Assembly: GCF_001647715.1 (NCBI RefSeq)
Contig: NZ_CP015600.1
Coordinates: 2,604,001-2,668,000, forward strand
Length of the DNA: 64,000 nucleotides
Reading direction: 5' to 3'
DNA from: Pseudomonas antarctica
Lineage (GTDB): Bacteria; Pseudomonadota; Gammaproteobacteria; Pseudomonadales; Pseudomonadaceae
This document shows positions 19,198-27,908 of this stretch, in pieces. The notes under the pieces are model-generated. The model worked only from the letters and a program-made list of their open reading frames with translations, did not search any database and was not told the DNA's origin. A program made the position numbers and the translations under genes. Position 1 is the stretch's first letter, and each line of letters opens with the position of its first letter.

Positions 19198-21492
19198 ATG
19201 CCGTATCGCATCATCGTCAGCCTTGCACTTTTGCTGATTGGCACCACTACGCAGGCCCAAGATCCCGCCCCGGCGATTTCCTACACCCGTGACATTCAAC
19301 CGATTTTTACCGAGAAGTGCGTGGCGTGCCATGCCTGCTATGACTCGGCCTGCCAGTTGAACCTGGGCAGCGGCGAAGGCGCGGCCCGGGGCGCGACCAA
19401 AGTGCCGGTCTACGACGGTGAGCGCAGCCAGGCAACCAAGCCGGTCCGGCTGTTCTATGACGCCTTCGGTAAAGCCGCCTGGCAGCGCGAAGGCTTCAGC
19501 TCGGTACTTGATGCCCAGGGCAGCCAGGCCGCGCTGATGGCGCGCATGTTGGAGTTGGGCCACCGTCGTGCGCCCTTGCAGCCCAATGGCAAATTGCCTG
19601 AAGACATCGTGCTGGGCCTGAACCGCGAAAACATGTGCCCGTCGCCAGGTGAATTCGACGCCTACGCCGGCGCACACCCCAATGAGGGCATGCCGCTGGC
19701 CGTCACCGGCTTGAGTGACCAGCAATACCAGACCCTGCAACGCTGGCTGGCCTCCGGTGCGCCGATCGATGAGCAAGGCGTGGCGCCGAGTGCCCAGGAA
19801 GCCGCGCAGGTGCTGCAGTGGGAAAACCTGCTCAACGCCCCCGGCGCCCGCCAAAGCCTGGTGGCGCGCTGGCTGTACGAACACCTGTTTATTGCGCATC
19901 TTTATTTCGAGGGCGGCGAACCCGGGCATTTCTTTCAGTGGGTACGCTCACGTACCCCCAGCGGCCAGCCGATTGACCTGATCAACACCCGCCGCCCCAA
20001 CGACGACCCCGGCACTCGGGTGTACTACCGCCTGTGGCCGGTACAAGGGGTGATCGTGCATAAAACCCACATCACCTATCCTCTCAGTGCGCAGAAAATG
20101 GCACGGGTCAAATCCCTGTTCTACAGCGGTGATTGGCAGGTCACCGCGTCGCCGGGCTACGGCCCCGGGCGCCGTGCCAACCCATTCGAGACCTTCGAGG
20201 CGATCCCGGCGCAGGCGCGTTACCAGTTCATGCTGGACAACGCCGAGTATTTTGTACGCACTTTTATTCGTGGCCCGGTGTGCCGCGGGCAGATTGCCAC
20301 GGACGTGATCCGCGACAACTTCTGGGCGCTGTTTCAGGCGCCGGATCACGATCTGTACATCACCGATGCCCGCTATCGCGGCCAGGCGACGCCGTTGCTG
20401 GCGATGCCGGGGCAGAATGATGACGTGGGCAGTGTGCTCAGCCTGTGGCTCAAGTACCGCGACAAGCGCAACCAGTACGAAGCCCTGCGTCGGGACAGTT
20501 ATGCCGACCTGCCGGCGCCAAGCTGGTCAACCCTGTGGGCCGGCAATGACAATGCGCTGTTGAGCATCTTCCGCCACTTTGACAGTGCCTCGGTCAATAA
20601 AGGCCTGATCGGTGAAGTCCCGCAGACGATGTGGTTGTTCGATTACCCGTTGCTGGAGCGCACCTACTACCAACTGGTGGTCAACTTTGACGTGTTCGGC
20701 AATGTCTCGCACCAGGCCCAGACCCGGCTCTACTTCGACCTGATCCGCAATGGTGCCGAGCAGAATTTCCTGCGCCTGATGCCGGCCGATACCCGCGACG
20801 ACTTTATGGACGATTGGTACCAGAACAGCGGGAAACTCAAGCTCTGGCTGGACTACGAGGCGATTGACGATGACACGCCGAGTGGGTTGCATCTGGATAA
20901 GAAGGACCCGAAGCGCGATTTTGCCAATCAGTTATTGACGCGTTATGGCGATTTGAACGCCAGTCCGGACCCGATCAACCGTTGTGCCGGTGCCTATTGC
21001 TCGCGCGATGGGATTGATCCGGCGTTGCGGGATGCGGAGCAGGCCCTCAGTCGCCTCACGTCGAGGCCGGCGGCGGGGCTCAAGGTGATTGAGCAACTGC
21101 CTGAGGCCACTATGTTGCGGATCGAGACCGCCAGCGGCAAGCGGGTGGTTTACAGCATGTTGCGTAACCGGGCGCACAGTAATGTGGCGTTTTTGCTGGG
21201 TGAGGCTTATCGCTATCAGCCGGGGCTGGATACTGTGACCATTTATCCAGGGGTGCTGAGCAGTTATCCGAACTTCATTTTCAATATTCCGGCGCAGGAG
21301 GTGCCGGGGTTTGTTTTGGCGATGGAGAGTGCCAGGGATGCTCAGCAGTTTGAGAAGATTGTTGATCGGTGGGGTGTGCGGCGCAGTCATCCGCTGTTTT
21401 GGCAGTATTTCCACGACTTGTCGCGGTATGTTCTGGAGACTACGCCGGTTGAGGCGGGGGTGTTGGATATGAATCGGTATGAGAATTTGTGA
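19198..21492 (+). CDS. cti: Cis-trans fatty acid isomerase
   Basis: A 764-residue periplasmic c-type cytochrome-like enzyme that converts cis to trans double bonds in membrane phospholipid acyl chains, a rapid response of Pseudomonas to solvents and heat. Residues 1-20 are a signal peptide (hydrophobic IIVSLALLLIG, cleavage near TQAQ). The heme-c site CVACH at about residues 41-45 is followed directly by ACYDSACQL, typical of Cti. The rest is the long Cti-specific region, including YPLLERTYYQLVVNFDVFGN. Divergent from metH across a 143-bp gap. The copy-2 repeat element starts 18 bp after its stop. Confidence 0.93.
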   Translation: MPYRIIVSLALLLIGTTTQAQDPAPAISYTRDIQPIFTEKCVACHACYDSACQLNLGSGEGAARGATKVPVYDGERSQATKPVRLFYDAFGKAAWQREGFSSVLDAQGSQAALMARMLELGHRRAPLQPNGKLPEDIVLGLNRENMCPSPGEFDAYAGAHPNEGMPLAVTGLSDQQYQTLQRWLASGAPIDEQGVAPSAQEAAQVLQWENLLNAPGARQSLVARWLYEHLFIAHLYFEGGEPGHFFQWVRSRTPSGQPIDLINTRRPNDDPGTRVYYRLWPVQGVIVHKTHITYPLSAQKMARVKSLFYSGDWQVTASPGYGPGRRANPFETFEAIPAQARYQFMLDNAEYFVRTFIRGPVCRGQIATDVIRDNFWALFQAPDHDLYITDARYRGQATPLLAMPGQNDDVGSVLSLWLKYRDKRNQYEALRRDSYADLPAPSWSTLWAGNDNALLSIFRHFDSASVNKGLIGEVPQTMWLFDYPLLERTYYQLVVNFDVFGNVSHQAQTRLYFDLIRNGAEQNFLRLMPADTRDDFMDDWYQNSGKLKLWLDYEAIDDDTPSGLHLDKKDPKRDFANQLLTRYGDLNASPDPINRCAGAYCSRDGIDPALRDAEQALSRLTSRPAAGLKVIEQLPEATMLRIETASGKRVVYSMLRNRAHSNVAFLLGEAYRYQPGLDTVTIYPGVLSSYPNFIFNIPAQEVPGFVLAMESARDAQQFEKIVDRWGVRRSHPLFWQYFHDLSRYVLETTPVEAGVLDMNRYENL

Positions 21493-21510
21493 TTTGTGAT
21501 TTGTGTGGGG

Positions 21511-22457
21511 GTACATATCCGTTGCTGCGGTAACGGCGGCTTAGGGTTCCGCCCTTACGGCGGGTCACTTTTTTACAAAGCGCCTAAAAAAGTAACCAAA
21601 AAACGCTTTGCCCCACCACTCGGTGCCTCGCCTGGGCTCGGCATGCCCGCACTCCGGCTTGAATCCGTGGGCCGCCGCAATGGGCCATCCCTGGCCCAGT
21701 GCGGCTAACCCGGCGTCCTGCCGGGTTACCCACGGATTCAAGCCTGCGTTCGGCCAGCGTGGTTAACGGGGCCTGTCAGATCAAAATCAAAAGCAGAGCA
21801 CGGCGGCCTGAAAGCCGACCTGAGTGGTTGAAGCAAAAGCAGGGCAAAAGCACAGCGGAAGCAGAACTGCTTTTCTGTGGGAGCTGGCTTGCCTGCGATG
21901 CAAGCACCTCGGTACATCAGGCATACCCAGCTGATGCCATCGCAGCGGTTCGGCGGTCCGACAAGCCAGCCCCACATTGACCGAGTACAGCCTGAAGAGC
22001 AGCACACTCTCTGCCTGATGTACTGAGTTCAAAATGTGGTTAACGGGGCCTGTCAGATCAAGATCAACAGCAGATCAAAAGCAGAGCACGGCGGCCTGGT
22101 AGCCGACCTGAGTGGTAGAAGCGAAGGCAGGGCAAAAGCACAGCAGAAGCAGAACTGCTTTTCTGTGGGAGCTGGCTTGCCTGCGATGCAGGCACCTCGG
22201 TCCACCAAGTACACCGAGCTGATGCCATCGCAGCGGTTCGGCGGTCCGACAAGCCAGCCCCACATTGACCGAGTACAGCCTGAAGAGCAGCACACTCTCT
22301 GCCTGATGTACTGAGTTCCAAATGTGTGTGAACTAATTTGTAAACCATGTGGGTGAGTCATACCGGCAAGAGCCCTGCTTACGTTGGGGCTTTTCCAAAG
22401 TGAGTCGCCGTAAGGGCGAAACCATAGGCCGCCGTTACCGAAGAAACGGATAGGTAC
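21511..22457. repeat. Long structured inverted-repeat element, copy 2
   Basis: Same family as copy 1: it starts GTACATATCCGTTG, and the first 260 or so bases are nearly base-for-base those of 1425-1690. The right end (22384-22457) is the degraded inverse, with GTCGCCGTAAGGGCG and CGCCGTTACC, ending GGATAGGTAC. The interior differs from copy 1: it holds a 277-bp tandem duplication with a TGTGGGAGCTGGCTTGCCTG REP variant in each half. It occupies nearly all of the cti-nfuA gap; only the last 107 bp before nfuA are outside it. Confidence 0.82.
21759..22320. repeat. 277-bp tandem duplication inside repeat copy 2
   Basis: Units 21759-22035 and 22036 to about 22320 both begin GTGGTTAACGGGGCCTGTCA and both end GATGTACTGAGTTC plus a short tail. 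Each contains a REP pair (TGTGGGAGCTGGCTTGCCTG and, inverted, GGACAAGCCAGCCCCACA-like). The units differ mainly by point changes and a short AGATCAA insertion in the second unit. Confidence 0.85.
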
Positions 22458-22555
22458 ATCCCCCCAAGGCACCCACACAAAAAACTATCCCGACAAAAAC
22501 ACTAGGACTTTGTACCTCGGTAATAATTTGGCGTAAACTGCCCGCAAGCCTGTGA

Positions 22556-23149
<594 letters not shown>

Positions 23150-23169
23150 GTAAGGCGTTCACTGCGAAC

Positions 23170-23202
23170 AAAAAAACGGCGCCCCGTGAGCGCCGTTTTT
23201 TA
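23170..23202. terminator. Intrinsic terminator after nfuA
   Basis: AAAAAACGGCGC (23171-23182) pairs with GCGCCGTTTTTT (23190-23201) around a 7-base loop. A-run and T-run flanks make it usable in both directions. Confidence 0.92.
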
Positions 23203-23251
23203 TGCTTAAAATTCAGTGTCTTACACACTCTTTCTAACAAATAAGATTAAC

Positions 23252-23334
23252 TGTGGGAGCGGGCTTGCTCGCGAATGCGGTAGTTCAGTCAGAGATGCAC
23301 TGGCTGACACTCCGCGTTCGCAAGCAAGCCCACA
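23252..23334. repeat. REPIN between nfuA and cobM
   Basis: TGTGGGAGCGGGCTTGCTCG (from 23252) faces an inverted, shortened partner CGTTCGCAAGCAAGCCCACA (ending 23334) in which the GCTCCC step is deleted. It lies in a convergent gap, the usual position for REPs. Confidence 0.85.
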
Positions 23335-23350
23335 TGTCCAACCGCACTCT

Positions 23351-24097
23351 TCAGGGGCGATAGAGGTGCGCGTGGCCTGCCCGGTACAGTGAGGACTCGC
23401 TGAAGCTGTCGCTTGCCAACACCCTGCCAACCACAATCAGTGCCGTACGCCGGAACCCCTTGGCGGCCACCTTCTCGGCAATATCACTCAGCGTGCCGAC
23501 AACCCAGTCCTGATCCGGCCACGTCGCCCGGTGCACCACGGCAATCGGGCAGTCCGCGCCATAGTGCGGCAGCAGTTCGGCGACGATTTTGTCCAGGTGG
23601 TTGACCCCCAGGTGAATCGCCATGGTCGTGCCGTGGCGGGCCAGGCTGTCGAACGCCTCACCGGCAGGCATGCTGGTTTTGTCGGCGTAGCGGGTCAGGA
23701 TCACGCTTTGGGCGATATCCGGCAGGGTCAGTTCCGCCTCCAGCAACGCCGCACAAGCCGCCACTGCCGTCACCCCGGGAATGATCTGGAAGGGAATGCC
23801 CCGTTCGCGCAAATGGCGGATTTGTTCGCCAATCGCCCCATACAGGCTCGGGTCGCCGGAGTGCACGCGGGCCACATCCTGGCCCTTTGCATGGGCTGCC
23901 TGGATCAACTCGATGATCTGTTCCAGGTGCAATTCGGCGCTATTGACCACCTGTTCCGCCTGATGACCCTCCAATACGGCGGTGGGCACCAGCGAGCCGG
24001 CATAAATGATCACCGGGCAACTGCGGATCAGCCGCTGGCCTTTGACGGTGATCAATTCCGGGTCGCCGGGGCCTGCGCCGATAAAGTAGACGGTCAT
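23351..24097 (-). CDS. cobM: Precorrin-4 C11-methyltransferase
   Basis: A 248-residue SAM-dependent tetrapyrrole methyltransferase that methylates C-11 of precorrin-4 in aerobic cobalamin synthesis. Motifs are the N-terminal VYFIGAGPGDPELITVKG, the ARVHSGDPSLYGA loop near residue 77 and IIPGVTAVAACAA near residue 103. Fourth gene of the minus-strand set cbtB-cbtA-cobE-cobM; a 70-bp gap precedes it, and the shared riboswitch at 25571-25757 probably governs the set. The other ring-modifying cob genes are not in the window. Confidence 0.93.
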   Translation of the reverse strand: MTVYFIGAGPGDPELITVKGQRLIRSCPVIIYAGSLVPTAVLEGHQAEQVVNSAELHLEQIIELIQAAHAKGQDVARVHSGDPSLYGAIGEQIRHLRERGIPFQIIPGVTAVAACAALLEAELTLPDIAQSVILTRYADKTSMPAGEAFDSLARHGTTMAIHLGVNHLDKIVAELLPHYGADCPIAVVHRATWPDQDWVVGTLSDIAEKVAAKGFRRTALIVVGRVLASDSFSESSLYRAGHAHLYRP

Positions 24098-24167
24098 GGG
24101 GAGTTCCTGTTGAAAAACGGGCGAGCATGAAGATTGCTCATGATCGAGAACGGCAATTATCGGGATT

Positions 24168-24560
24168 TTAGCCGGTGCAGGCTAATGCAAAGGTGGCCTG
24201 GGCGGTTTTTTTGCGGGTGATCAACAGGCGGGCAGGGGCGTGGGAGAGCTGTTCAGCCAAGGCAAGGGCCGCGCTTTCGGCGATGCCGTAACAGCCGGTG
24301 TGTGCGAAGGCCACGGCTGATTTGTGGCTCAGCCGGTCCTCGTAAACCGCCAGGTGTTCTGCACTGAAACACTGTAACGGCAGGTTCAGCATGTGAGCCA
24401 GGGCAAGCAAGCCCGGTTCATCCTGCTTGCGATCAATACTGGCCAGGGCCGCAATATGTTGGCGCTCAATACCGCCCTCGGCGAGGACGGCGTCAAACAG
24501 ACCCAGCAGGGTGTGAACGTCACAACCCCGCCGGCATCCCAGCCCGACCACCAGCGTCAT
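24168..24560 (-). CDS. cobE: CobE/CbiG C-terminal domain protein, cobalamin biosynthesis
   Basis: A 130-residue protein with the family start VVGLGCRRGC, then ALASIDRKQDEPGLLALA and the LSHKSAVAFAHTGCYGIAESAAL segment. It equals the stand-alone CobE of the aerobic pathway, corresponding to the C-terminal part of CbiG, which assists around precorrin-5A; the exact biochemical role of the free domain is not settled. Its ATG overlaps the cbtA stop (ATGA), so the two are translationally coupled. Confidence 0.88.
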   Translation of the reverse strand: MTLVVGLGCRRGCDVHTLLGLFDAVLAEGGIERQHIAALASIDRKQDEPGLLALAHMLNLPLQCFSAEHLAVYEDRLSHKSAVAFAHTGCYGIAESAALALAEQLSHAPARLLITRKKTAQATFALACTG

Positions 24561-25261
24561 GCCGAGTAATGTTCGTCGCGGTTACGGCGGAACAGCCACG
24601 CGCTGATCAGGCCTAAGGCCAGCCAGAATGCAACGTTGGTCAGCTGCGATGCGATCTTGAACTGTGATTCCAGCGCTTCGGGGGCCAGCATCGAATGCAC
24701 GAGGGGTTGCGGTGCGCCGATAACATGCGGGACGGCGATGATCGCCACACCCAGCACTTTCAGCAGCCCGTTGCGACCAAACACCAGCAGCGCGATACCG
24801 GCTGCGGTGGACGCCGCGGTGCCGATCCACCAGACCTGCCGTTGTGCCAAATCAGCCGCGGCAGTCCCCGGCAATTCCGGTGGCAGGCCCAAAGTGGGCG
24901 CCAGCACGAACGTCGCGTAACCCGCCAAGCCCCACAGCAGCCCTTGGGCCGTGCGAGTCGGCGCGCGCAGGGTGTAGAGACCTGCCAACATCAGCGCAAA
25001 ACCGACGGCGACCACCAGGTTTCCGCCGGTGGTAGACAGCACGCGCTGCCAGCCATTTTCCGGCTCCCAAGCTTCGGCGTCGTGGATATGGGCTGCGGCA
25101 CCTTCGGCATGTTCATGGGTCACTTCGACAGCAGACGGGGCTTTTTCAAAGGTTTCCGCCTGCAAAATCAGCGGTGCGACCCAGAAGCTTTGCAGCAGGG
25201 TCAGTAGCAGGGCGGCCAGCAAGCCGGTGAAACCTGCGGTTTGAGCAATACGCTTGATCAT
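24557..25261 (-). CDS. cbtA: Predicted cobalt transporter subunit CbtA
   Basis: A membrane protein of 234 residues. About five hydrophobic helices are visible: GFTGLLAALLLTLLQSFWVA near the start, LVVAVGFALMLAGLY, LLWGLAGYATFVLAP, ASTAAGIALLVFG and AFWLALGLISAWLF. A His/Glu-rich loop (VTHEHAEGAAAHIHDAE) after helix 1 is a probable metal-binding site. CbtA with CbtB is a predicted cobalt uptake system found under B12 riboswitches. The ATG at 25261 is used (GAGG about 10 bases upstream); the frame opens seven codons earlier at a GTG. Confidence 0.88.
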   Translation of the reverse strand: MIKRIAQTAGFTGLLAALLLTLLQSFWVAPLILQAETFEKAPSAVEVTHEHAEGAAAHIHDAEAWEPENGWQRVLSTTGGNLVVAVGFALMLAGLYTLRAPTRTAQGLLWGLAGYATFVLAPTLGLPPELPGTAAADLAQRQVWWIGTAASTAAGIALLVFGRNGLLKVLGVAIIAVPHVIGAPQPLVHSMLAPEALESQFKIASQLTNVAFWLALGLISAWLFRRNRDEHYSA

Positions 25262-25272
25262 GTCGGCAGGCC

Positions 25273-25461
25273 TCAGTGGCACGGGAACGCGGCGCTGTGG
25301 CGGGTATCGTGGGCCGCGTTGTGCACCGCCTCGATATGCGAGAAACCGGCGAAATACACCAGGCAGGCGCCGAGGATCGAGGCACCGATGGCGGCGCTCA
25401 GGCGTTGGCTCAGGGTGGCGGAGCTACGGGTGGTGTGCGAGGTGCTGCTGATGATCGACAT
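25273..25461 (-). CDS. cbtB: CbtB, small cobalt transporter subunit
   Basis: 62 residues: a Ser/Thr-rich N-terminus, one hydrophobic helix (AIGASILGACLVYFAGF) and the invariant CbtB C-terminus with the His pattern HNAAHDTRHSAAFPCH, the likely cobalt ligands. The ATG at 25461 has AAGGGA 6 bases upstream; an in-frame ATG at 25500 lies in the riboswitch expression platform. First gene of the minus-strand cobalamin set, 11 bp before cbtA. Confidence 0.9.
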   Translation of the reverse strand: MSIISSTSHTTRSSATLSQRLSAAIGASILGACLVYFAGFSHIEAVHNAAHDTRHSAAFPCH

Positions 25462-25570
25462 GGCGCGTCCCTTCTGGGTGTCAGGGTGGAACGAGCGCAT
25501 GAAAACCCCGCGAGCCAGGCACGCAGAGTTTTAAACAGCGCCCGCCCACCGCGGGTTTGTTATCTGATTT

Positions 25571-25757
25571 TTTCGGGCCGGTCTCCGGGCTTGCGAGGGG
25601 GCTCTTGAACTAGAGTCCTGAAAGCATCGCCTTCCCATACCCGAGGGCACAGTGGCTGTGACGCTTCGCTCGCTTACCGTTGCGGGGGCAGCACCGGACT
25701 GGTCATGCACGCATGATTTACCGGTTTCCCGTTTCACCCTGTGAAGGGCACCCGAAA
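25571..25757 (-). ncRNA. Cobalamin riboswitch upstream of cbtBA-cobE-cobM
   Basis: Read on the minus strand: the closing stem P1 TTTCGGG (25757-25751) pairs with CCCGAAA (25577-25571), then the GGGTGAAACGGGAAACCGGT block, the B12 box GCTGCCCCCGCAACGGTAA (25692-25674), and the 3' element AAGCCCGGAGACCGG. About 110 bp remain to cbtB. There AAACCCGCG can pair with downstream CGCGGGGTTTT, a possible terminator/antiterminator. Adenosylcobalamin binding should switch the genes off. Confidence 0.92.
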
Positions 25758-25816
25758 CAAGGTGTGTAGGAGAGCATGGGGGTGGGAGGGGAGTCAATTG
25801 GGGTTTTTTGGTGGGT

Positions 25817-26506
25817 GTACATATCCGTTGCTGCGGTAACGGCGGCTTAGGGTTCCGCCCTTACGGCGGGTCACCTTTTTTACAAACGCCTAAAAAAGTA
25901 ACCAAAAAACGCTTTGCCCCACCACTCGGTACCTCGCCCAGGCTCGGTATGCCCGCACTCCGGCTTGAATCCGTGGGCCGCCGCAATGGGCCATCCCTGG
26001 CCCAGTGCGGCTAACCCGGCGTCCTGCCGGGTTACCCACGGATTCAAGCCTGCGTTCGGCCATCGTGGTTAACGGGGCCTGTGAGATCAAGGTCAACAGC
26101 AGAGCACGGCGGCCTAGTAGCCGACCTGAGTGGTAGAAGCAAAAGCAGGGCAAAAACACGGCAACAACAGAACTGCTTTTCTGTGGGAGCTGGCTTGCCT
26201 GCGATGGCATCAACTGTGTGTCACTGACAGACCGAGATGTCTACATTGCAGGCAAGGCAGTCCCCACATTTGAATGCGTTCAGCGTCCAGGTTCAGGTCA
26301 GCTGCTAGGCCGCCGAACTCCGCTGTTGAGCTTTTTGATCTTAGGCGGCCCACTTAGGAATGCCGGAGGACGGGCACACCGAGCCTGGGCGAGGTGTCGA
26401 GTGGTGGGGTACTTTTGGTTGAGCCGGCATTTCGGGCCCTTTTCCAAAAGCGACCTGCCGTAAAGGCGGAACCTAAGCCGCCGTTACCGCAGCAACGGCT
26501 ATGTAC
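25817..26506. repeat. Long structured inverted-repeat element, copy 3
   Basis: Starts GTACATATCCGTTG (25817) and runs almost identically to the left arms of copies 1 and 2 to about 26130. The right arm is shortened to about 200 bp and is the most degraded inside, but its tip (26455-26506) is the best preserved inverse of the three: CTAAGCCGCCGTTACCGCAG then CAACGGCTATGTAC. The core holds a diverged REP pair (about 26182-26275). The element occupies the space between two divergent cobalamin riboswitches. Confidence 0.82.
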
Positions 26507-26564
26507 ATCAACCAAACAACCCCATCATTGACCATCCCCCACGCACTGCGTAGCCTTGCACCTT

Positions 26565-26735
26565 CGAGGTTCTTCGGCCCAGGTCGAAGCTAAGAAGGGA
26601 ACGCGGTTCAAGCCGCGGCTGCCCCCGCAACTGTGAAGGGTTCATCTGACTGCCACGCCACTGCCAATACGGCGGGAAGGCGCAGCCAGCGCCGGTCGTA
26701 AGACCCGCATGCCCCAAGCCAGGAGACCTGCCTCG
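26565..26735 (+). ncRNA. Cobalamin riboswitch upstream of cobW-cobN
   Basis: P1 CGAGG (26565-26569) pairs with CCTCG (26731-26735). Inside are AAGAAGGGAACGCGGTT, the B12 box GCTGCCCCCGCAACTGTGAA (from about 26618) and the 3' element AAGCCAGGAGACCTGCC. Ligand binding is expected to repress cobW and the genes behind it when cobalamin is plentiful. Confidence 0.95.
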
Positions 26736-26820
26736 TAACCGATTTTCTACTTCAACCGGGCGGGGTGATCCGGTGACGAAATCAGCTTCTGCGCATTTGC
26801 CGCAGGGCCTGTCGTCCCGT

Positions 26821-26843
26821 ATGCCCGCCCCAAAGGGCATCCG
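26821..26843 (+). promoter_or_regulatory. Ribosome-binding-site hairpin before cobW (riboswitch output)
   Basis: ATGCCC (26821-26826) pairs with GGGCAT (26835-26840). The right half overlaps AAAGGG, the only Shine-Dalgarno candidate for the cobW ATG at 26844. This suggests the riboswitch acts on translation by hiding the binding site, unlike the more terminator-like leader of cbtB. Confidence 0.55.
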
Positions 26844-27905
26844 ATGAAAACACTGGCCAAACTCCCCGTCACCATCGTTACCGGCTTCCTCGGCTCGGGC
26901 AAAACCACCTTGCTGCGCCATATGCTCGACAACGCCCAGGGCCGTCGCATCGCCGTGATCGTCAACGAGTTCGGCGAGCTGGGCATCGACGGTGAAATCC
27001 TCAAGCAGTGCTCCATCGGTTGCACCGAGGAAGAAGCCAACGGCCGCGTGTACGAACTGGCCAACGGCTGCCTGTGCTGCACCGTGCAGGAAGAATTCTT
27101 CCCGGTGATGCGCGAATTGGTCTCCCGTCGCGGTGACCTCGACCATATCCTGATCGAAACCTCGGGCCTGGCCCTGCCAAAACCGTTGGTCCAGGCCTTC
27201 CAGTGGCCGGAAATCCGCAGCGCCTGCACGGTTGACGCGGTGATTACCGTGGTCGACAGCCCGGCTGTCGCCGCAGGCACCTTTGCCGCGTTCCCGGATC
27301 AGGTTGATGCCCAGCGCAAACTCGACCCGAACCTGGACCACGAATCGCCCCTGCACGAGCTGTTCGCCGACCAACTGGCCAGCGCCGACCTGGTGATCCT
27401 CAACAAAGCCGACCTGATCAGCCCTGAAGACCTGGCACGCGTGCGCCTTGAAGTCGCCGAAGAGCTGCCGCCGGCCGTGAAAATCATCGAGGCCAGCAGC
27501 GGTCGCGTGCCGCTGGACGTGTTGATTGGCCTGGGCGCCGGCTCCGAAGAACACATCGACGGTCGCCACAGCCACCACGATCATCACCACGAAGGTGAAG
27601 ACGACCACGACCACGATGCGTTTGATTCCATCTCCATCGACTTGCCGCAAGCTGATGAAGCGCTGCTGCTCGACGCCCTGAATCAACTGGTGGTGCAACA
27701 CGGCATCCTGCGTGTCAAAGGTTTCGCGGCGATCCCGAACAAGCCGATGCGCCTGCTGATCCAGGGTGTGGGCACGCGTTTCGACAAGCATTTCGACCGT
27801 GCCTGGGGTGCTGATGAAGCCCGCATCACGCGTCTGGTGCTGATCGGCCAGGAGCTGGATGCGGCGGGCCTCGAAGCGCAACTGCGCGCTGCGCTCAGCG
27901 TTTAA
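26844..27905 (+). CDS. cobW: CobW, metallochaperone GTPase of cobalamin synthesis
   Basis: A 353-residue G3E-family P-loop GTPase. Walker A is GFLGSGKTT (residues 14-22), the metal-binding motif is CLCC near residue 75, the base-specificity motif is NKAD near residue 188, and a His-rich loop (HSHHDHHHEG) lies near residue 246. It is thought to hand cobalt to the CobN-containing chelatase. First gene after the second riboswitch; cobN follows 3 bp after its stop. Confidence 0.95.
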   Translation: MKTLAKLPVTIVTGFLGSGKTTLLRHMLDNAQGRRIAVIVNEFGELGIDGEILKQCSIGCTEEEANGRVYELANGCLCCTVQEEFFPVMRELVSRRGDLDHILIETSGLALPKPLVQAFQWPEIRSACTVDAVITVVDSPAVAAGTFAAFPDQVDAQRKLDPNLDHESPLHELFADQLASADLVILNKADLISPEDLARVRLEVAEELPPAVKIIEASSGRVPLDVLIGLGAGSEEHIDGRHSHHDHHHEGEDDHDHDAFDSISIDLPQADEALLLDALNQLVVQHGILRVKGFAAIPNKPMRLLIQGVGTRFDKHFDRAWGADEARITRLVLIGQELDAAGLEAQLRAALSV

Positions 27906-27908
27906 CCC

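Noticed and set aside
21759..22320. Possible CRISPR-like repetition in repeat copy 2
   Set aside because: Only two long units in tandem, no short direct repeats with unique spacers and no cas genes.
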